From the NCBI GenBank assembly GCA_001931875.2, contig MSJH02000035.1, positions 1 through 26,025 on the forward strand: a stretch of 26,025 nucleotides of DNA, written 5' to 3'. The position numbers and the translations under genes are program-made. Shown in pieces: positions 20,701-26,025 of this stretch (position 1 is its first letter; each line of letters starts with the position of its first letter). A model generated the notes under the pieces. The model was not told the origin of the DNA. It ran no database searches and was given only the letters and a program-made list of their open reading frames with translations. Source of the stretch: Byssochlamys sp. IMV 00236. Lineage: Eukaryota; Ascomycota; Eurotiomycetes; Eurotiales; Thermoascaceae.

Positions 20701-21716
20701 AGAATACGAGCAAGAGTATTTCTAAATATGACGAGAAGATCATGAACTATACGATTGGAACTCAACGGTGCACCATCGTTCATATATTGTGCCAAGACAC
20801 GGCGACTGTAAGCACTTTTATCGGCATTTCTAAGACAGGTGGTAATGGATATGCGAATCATGTCTAGAACATCGTCTTGAAGCATTGCTTGTACGTTAGT
20901 ACACAGATTTAGTAGTTGTGCAGGTCGATAAAGAAAAGGTGATAACTGCAATGCTCTTGTCAATCCTGCCAAAGAGGGAAGAATGAATGTGACAGTAAAC
21001 TCGACTACCAATAGATATAATCAGTATTGCACGTATTAAATTGGTTTTTCACTTTTTCTTTTTACCATTTTCTGGCAATAATTTAATGATAAATTCGGCA
21101 TAAGCCCACAGAGTACTGGTGATTTCTTCATATAGCTGAGGACATTTGCTACCTATTTCCAAGAGACCAGCTACTAAATAATAGGTAATCATATCCGATG
21201 GAGGTGGTCCTAACAAAGATCAATTTGAGAAATTGTTGTCAATATAACAATGAATTCAATCCTTAACCTACCATTCAAATTTACAGGCTCCCAATCAAAG
21301 GCAGGTAAGTGCCTTATATAAGATAATAACCGAGGTGCCAATTCTAATTTTCTTTCTGTACTTGTTTTCACTGCATACTTCACTAAAGCAGCTATAGTTT
21401 GTTGTCGTCTACGAGTCTAATATATAAAAGTTACTTTTGTGCCTTTCTCTTTTTCAGGTTTACTGTTGATACCATTGAGCCTAAACCAGGGGCTTTTTCG
21501 CGAGTGAATATGTCTGTGCCTTTATTGATGGGTACTTCAGGACATTTTGACAAAAGTTTTTCTATTTCTTCAACAGATGCTTTTGCTCGACTATCGGCCA
21601 AGACTTCAGCTAAACCCAGCAAGATTTTTGAATGTAGGCTGAGCTGATCTCTTTAATCGTAAAGAATAATGTTAGCAAAGAAAGAATCTCGGTGCAAACT
21701 TGGCTTACTCGTTCAT
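14784..21716 (-). CDS. STT4: Phosphatidylinositol 4-kinase III alpha (STT4/PI4KA type)
   Basis: Makes phosphatidylinositol 4-phosphate, mainly at the plasma membrane, acting with scaffold partners (EFR3/YPP1 in yeast). Nineteen exons on the minus strand, 1984 residues (yeast Stt4 about 1900, human PI4KA about 2100): 21716-21709, 21650-21464, 21416-21272, 21209-21066, 21004-20391, 20337-20189, 20142-19992, 19938-19708, 19657-19463, 19400-18474, 18422-18137, 18080-17949, 17890-17530, 17475-17107, 17048-16876, 16824-16652, 16596-15916, 15870-15228, 15169-14784. All phases close. A long alpha-helical solenoid is followed by the PIK helical domain (about 1416-1642) and the kinase: AKAPFMATF near 1683-1691, a Gln-rich loop insert, the catalytic loop DRHNGN at 1839-1844, and DFG at 1857-1859 split by the last intron. 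The C-terminus FQKLTNGIPY is typical. All key residues are present. The 8-nt first exon (MNE) is the least certain part. Confidence 0.96.
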
Positions 21717-23847
21717 TGTGACGACTACGATAAAGTTAAACCTACAAACGAAGAAAGAGAAAAAAGAAATAATTATCTCCAGGTACAGATTTACATATTG
21801 TCTCTCAATGTAATACAAAGTTTCTTTTGGCCATCATCTTTTTTGTCCAGTTATGGTAATATGAACGTGAGCTTATTCTTTAAGCAATTGACCTTGAGTG
21901 GTCAATTAAACATGACCATTTCTAATATCCTTTTGGTAGATATTGTATATAAATGATCAATTTAAAGATGATAGTGTATTAGTAAAAGAAGCAATATAAA
22001 AAGAGAGATAAATCAGTTAGAAGGCTGTCTATGAACAAAACGAGGTTCTGCAGGGAACAGATTTATTGTGTTATACAAATAGTCAAGCTTATGAAGATTA
22101 TAGGTTATTCGTTTTCTCTCGGCTTATTGTTGTTGAGATAATCAGTCAAACAAATGATGAACAATATCGTTTGTAATAAGGACTTCACCTTTTCAAGATT
22201 CACAATAGCTTTTTTATATTTACTTAATTTAATCTTTTATGACAAAAACAATTACTGTTAGACTACAGCTGCACGACGTCTCTGAAATAGTTCAACTGTA
22301 TTCTACATAATGAAGGACTATATACATGAAGTTTAAAGAGATTAAAAAATCTGACAACAGAATCAAGTACAATAAGCAACATTTGTTTATTTAGAACCAC
22401 AAAAGCATAGCAATTTGAGTAGTCAACGTCTTTAGTAACACATTAATACCTACCGTATTGCTCCAAGACAGTTTTAATAATCTCCACATGTGTAATTGCA
22501 AGCCAACATTAGCAAATTCTTCAAATCATTCTTTCCTTTTTTCTTTCTCTCAGTAAAAAGAAGCAGCAGACAACTTTAGAGTTACACAATAAATAAAAAA
22601 GAATAGAAATGCTCAGATACCGTTGTAGTCTTATATAACAGTTACCATCATATTTGTGAATATGGCTGCTGTTTAATATCATCATAAACATTGTTTCGAT
22701 TACGCGACATAATTGACTTTAAAAGCGTCGCGAAAGTCTGAAACACGTGCAATTTCCTAATTAGGAAAATAAGCTTAAAGATTAATTTGATATCATAAAA
22801 TCACGTGATTTTATATTAAAAATGCGAATAACTTTATAGAAAATAATTTTCTTTTCATGAAATTACAAACTTACATTATTTATGAGTTATATTTTATTTT
22901 TTACTCTTCAAAAACATGCTTTCATATGTAAAATATATACTTTTATTTTTTTCTGTTCTTGAATACACTTTCCTTTTATGGATGAGTCGTCCTTTTTTTG
23001 TAAGTTAAAAAATTTCAGCCTGGCAAAAATGTTGTGTTCAGCTTTATGATTTATAAAAGTCAATCAAGTCAATGATTAGCAAAGTGGCAAGAAAAAAGAT
23101 GAAGAAGAGCAGACAATCTACGACTGCTATGTAAAGATTGTCATTATAATTATTTATCATTGTTTCCAGTTTGATTCTTTTTCTTATTTTCATCTGACAT
23201 CATCAAATTTAAAGATACTTTATTGAGATGGTAAGCTTGACTTTACCAGAGCAACAAACACGAAAAAAGCAAAAGCAGACAATCAGGAAGTAGTTCTTTC
23301 TCTTACTCTTATGTTAATTATAGATTCACAATTGTAATCAACAATTTATTGAAAAGGAGAGCAACATTCTTTCGGCTGTACTTATTTACGCCGTATGCTT
23401 GTCTTAATCCATAATAAGACATTATTATATAGAGACTCATTTGCTTTCTATCAAATGTCTGATAAATCACTATAGCTAACTTTTGCTGCTCGTCGTTGAA
23501 AGATGCACATCGAAATGCTGAGCAAGATCAGCTTAGGTGGCTCCAAGATAATCGCATACGGAACATTCAAGGACAAAAGAATATAATGAGGTTAGGCTAA
23601 GAGAGAGAAACTCCATTTGAGTCCCAATTAGTCAACCTGATCACTATACACTCTCAGTTTTGAATAAGTGAATAAGCGTACCTCCAAAATAGTCGCTCTT
23701 AAGTATATCTAAAAACGGTGCTAAAAAGTATGCTTAAAACAAGCAAAACATTCTGTTTTACTATCAAACTGTTAGGTCTCGTTATTATAAAAAAAAATAC
23801 AACAAAGTGGATATATTGATAAAAGGACAACCTTGTTCATTGGAATT
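21717..23847. other. Gene-poor AT-rich intergenic region
   Basis: About 2.1 kb without a supportable gene. The first few hundred bases are upstream of the PI4-kinase start; the frame at 21669-21956 is antisense to that start and has no recognisable domain. A palindrome cluster lies at 22744-22814. A protein-like but unassigned frame lies at 23466-23600. The remainder is AT-rich with many stops in all frames. No tRNA or rRNA was recognised by eye. Confidence 0.5.
22744..22814. promoter_or_regulatory. Cluster of palindromes with two CACGTG E-box cores
   Basis: Three perfect inverted repeats lie within 71 bp: CACGTG at 22744-22749, a 16-bp palindrome (TTTCCTAATTAGGAAA) at 22753-22768, and a 20-bp palindrome (ATAAAATCACGTGATTTTAT) at 22795-22814. 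CACGTG is the classic core for bHLH factors. Which flanking gene, if any, it serves is unknown, as it is about 1.1 kb upstream of the PI4-kinase start and about 1 kb downstream of the thioesterase stop. Confidence 0.5.
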
Positions 23848-24973
23848 TTAAAGTTTAGAAGAGGTGGCATCTATACGTTTGCCACTGGTCTCATTCTTTG
23901 TGTTTCGGCTCCAAGAGACAATTAAACATTGATGTCTAGTAAGTGCTAATAGTGTCCCATCTTCATCCCAGATCTGTCCATCAATATCGAATCGATTGTT
24001 GATGATATTTGGGGCAAGAAAATGTGCCAAAATTTGTGATGTGTCCTTTTTAATTTTTGCCTTGAATTGTATTTCCATTTGCATTGTAGGACACCAAATA
24101 GGTCCACCATGAACTTTTTCGCTGATCAGGGCAGGAGGTGTAATAAACATATCACAGTAGTAAGGTATACTCTTAGAGTCTACTGGTCTACCATCTGAAA
24201 ATCCTATGAGTTGAGTCACTTCAGGTCTACCGATAAAGTCTTCCTTTGATGCGTTACGCACATCAAATTTTGCATTGACATATTCGCCCATCCATCTGTA
24301 TTTAAATGGCACAAGATGCTCTGTTGAAGGAGGCTGAGGGCTGTTTGTAAACATGGTAAGACCTTTTTCGGAATTCATATTTCCCATAGTAACGATTGAA
24401 TGCAGTTTTTCAATCCATTCGTTTGGTTCATAATCGTCTATACTATTCAAAGGTCGACTTGGATCTTTTCTTTGCTTGACTGATGCTCCAACGATGCAGT
24501 ATCCCTTTGAGCTCATCTTGATCTCGGTTATTTCAACAATCAAATGACCAATGTCAGTCTTTTTAAGAAAGAAACAGTTCATAGCAATGGGATCTTGTTG
24601 ATATTTTGTAGAAAAGTGCCTTAAGACACTATCAAGAACAATCGATGCAACATATCCTATCATGTTTATTTAGGGTCCCTTTCTATCTTTCTGCCAAATT
24701 ATCTAATTCTTACCACCCTATAAGAGAATGCATGATCAGTAAACAAAGGATTATATTTATCTGGTACACATTACATTAGGGACTTCACCAATACACCAAG
24801 TCTACAAAAAAGCAAAGAGTTAATAATAATGATTACTTAATTTTTTTACTATCATTTACAGAATCTGCTGCCCCAGCATAAATAGACACATTATCACATT
24901 GTCCGATGAATCGAGTATCAGTTGCTTTATCAAATTCTGATGATGATCCCACGGCTGTAGATACGGATGTCAT
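23848..24973 (-). CDS. Acyl-CoA thioesterase-like (double hotdog) protein
   Basis: Thioesterase-like superfamily protein of 317 residues, expected to hydrolyse acyl-CoA or a related thioester. Exons (minus strand): 24973-24860, 24801-24775, 24717-24714, 24656-23848; phases close. The 27-nt second exon (TWCIGEVPN) and a 4-nt micro-exon (GGTG) are needed to build the family block CIGEVPNGGYVASIVLDSVL at about residues 41-60. The N-terminal hotdog continues to IVGASVKQRKDPS. The second hotdog includes EYVNAKFDVRNASKEDFIGR, GGPIWCPTMQMEIQFKA, FDIDGQIWDEDGTLLALTRH and CLIVSWSR. The C-terminus (TSSKL) ends in SKL, a peroxisomal targeting signal type 1, so peroxisomal fatty-acid metabolism is likely. 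An ATG at 24663 would give a shorter form lacking the N-terminal block and is less likely. Confidence 0.9.
24714..24717 (-). other. Predicted 4-nt micro-exon in thioesterase gene
   Basis: GGTG lies between an acceptor (CTTATAG) and a donor (GTAAGAATT). It supplies the first Gly codon and the first base of the second Gly in VPNGGY. Skipping it shifts the frame; an alternative donor inside exon 2 keeps frame but removes EVPNG. Confidence 0.75.
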
Positions 24974-26025
24974 TTTAAGTTGAAAAAAGAAGAGAAGTCT
25001 AAATCGCGTTTTTTCTCCTCTTTATATATGGATAAATATTACTCCGCATTTTCAACTGTGTGCTGACTACTATCTTTTCCCAAGGCTGCTTACTAATTTT
25101 TTCGTATAGTTTGAACAAATACAGTAGGCATTTCCAGGCACTCTTCATTCCTTTGTGATTCTAACCTTGCTCATGATGTTTGAAGAAAAAAAATACCCGA
25201 TACTATTTATTTCTTGGCATAAAGAGAATTTGTAAAGAGAAAAAGTCATTCATAATAGATATACAGGATAAACTGTCAAATTTTAAAAGTAATTATATAA
25301 CCTTGAGAGCAAAGTATGGTTTGGGCGCTTCTTGACAATAGATTAGGTATCAATGCATTATGTAGTAGGGTTCATCAATGATTTGCGTAATAAGAAAAGA
25401 GTGCTGCAGATCGTTGTATCAGAATTACTTCATAATCTAATATGAACTAAAAGGGGCCATATTGAGACTAATAATAGAAAAGCTCCATAAATAGAGCTGT
25501 ATTATCTGCAAAGTGATGTTGAGCTTGTGTGCTTTCCACTTCCTTCTAACTAATCAACTATGGGCTCTTTTCTTTGATAAAGAGGCCTGAGGATACTGAC
25601 ATCAAGTATGGAATGTCTGAATTGAGTTGATTTGCTTGGATCCGAGATTATATTGACGAAGGCTTGCTCGCACTAGTTTGATAAAAAAAAAACTGTATCA
25701 AGCACAAACAATAAACCATTGACATGCTTTGAAGTAAAAGGCGATTATGTACATCTTGAATCATGTATCTTCTGTAGTAAACAATGTTCAAATTGTAATA
25801 AATAGGCTAAAAGATTTGTTATTAATGACCTGTTTGGATTCTACTCAATTGGCGTTGGGCCAAATTCAAGATGTGCGTGGTATCTAGAACACTTGATAAT
25901 GAATGACTCAATTACAACAATAGATGTAATAAGTTTCAGTAGCGCAAAAACAATTAACCGAATTAAATTCATCTTAAAGTTGATCAAGTATATTAACCAG
26001 GAAAAAAAAAAAAAAAAAAAAAAAA
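24974..26025. other. AT-rich region without a supported gene, ending in poly-A
   Basis: The part next to 24973 should contain the thioesterase promoter. Beyond it no ORF with a start and coding character is seen; one stop-interrupted frame near 25680-26000 has a cysteine cluster. Bases 26002-26025 are an uninterrupted run of 24 A. Confidence 0.5.

Noticed and set aside
21669..21956. 95-codon plus-strand frame at the PI4-kinase start
   Set aside because: It overlaps the PI4-kinase first exon and intron in antisense, has no domain and has no splice support; more likely promoter/leader DNA.
24656..24973. Starting the thioesterase at ATG 24663 with no upstream exons
   Set aside because: It would lose CIGEVPNGG, a conserved start of the hotdog fold; the upstream exons have good splice signals and phases that close.

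Overview
This window looks like nuclear DNA of an early-diverging filamentous fungus, most likely Mucorales (Mucoromycota). It is AT-rich. Every well-supported gene but the unresolved ones is split by short introns of about 45-85 nt with GT..AG ends. The secreted ribonucleases belong to the RNase Rh type of RNase T2 known from Rhizopus. No bacterial operons, rRNA, tRNA or CRISPR were seen. The assignment is inferred from gene content and intron style, not from a search.

Layout. At 1-5519 there is a segmental duplication. An RNase T2 gene plus the 3' end of TAF9 (1-1142, cut by the window edge) is repeated at 3852-4996 with a complete RNase T2 and a complete TAF9 on the opposite strand. The 2.7 kb between the copies holds a broken coiled-coil gene and other decayed AT-rich DNA. 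From 5877 to 13545 there is a compact run of genes on strictly alternating strands: an unrecognised acidic 454-aa protein (+), an HMG-box protein (-), an SLC35F6-like transporter (+), a DUF202 membrane protein (-) and an RRM protein (+). Then come 40S ribosomal protein uS5/RPS2 (+, 13869-14707) and a complete 19-exon phosphatidylinositol 4-kinase of the STT4/PI4KA type (-, 14784-21716). A 2.1 kb gene-poor spacer with palindromic CACGTG sites follows. The last gene is an acyl-CoA thioesterase-like protein (-, 23848-24973), whose model needs a 4-nt micro-exon. The final kilobase has no convincing gene and ends in a 24-base A run.

The genes are not one pathway. They are mostly housekeeping: transcription (TAF9, HMG), translation (RPS2), phosphoinositide signalling (PI4K), membrane transport (SLC35F6-like), RNA binding and lipid metabolism. 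The accessory part is the RNase T2 duplication. Its two copies look identical for about 770 bp, introns included, yet differ at about 39 positions within about 230 bp covering the last exon. I found no clear new multi-gene system. The best leads are that mosaic duplication, the micro-exon, and the tail-to-tail gene pairs only 8-20 bp apart. Exon boundaries were worked out by hand from splice signals, reading phase and family conservation; all models need transcript confirmation.
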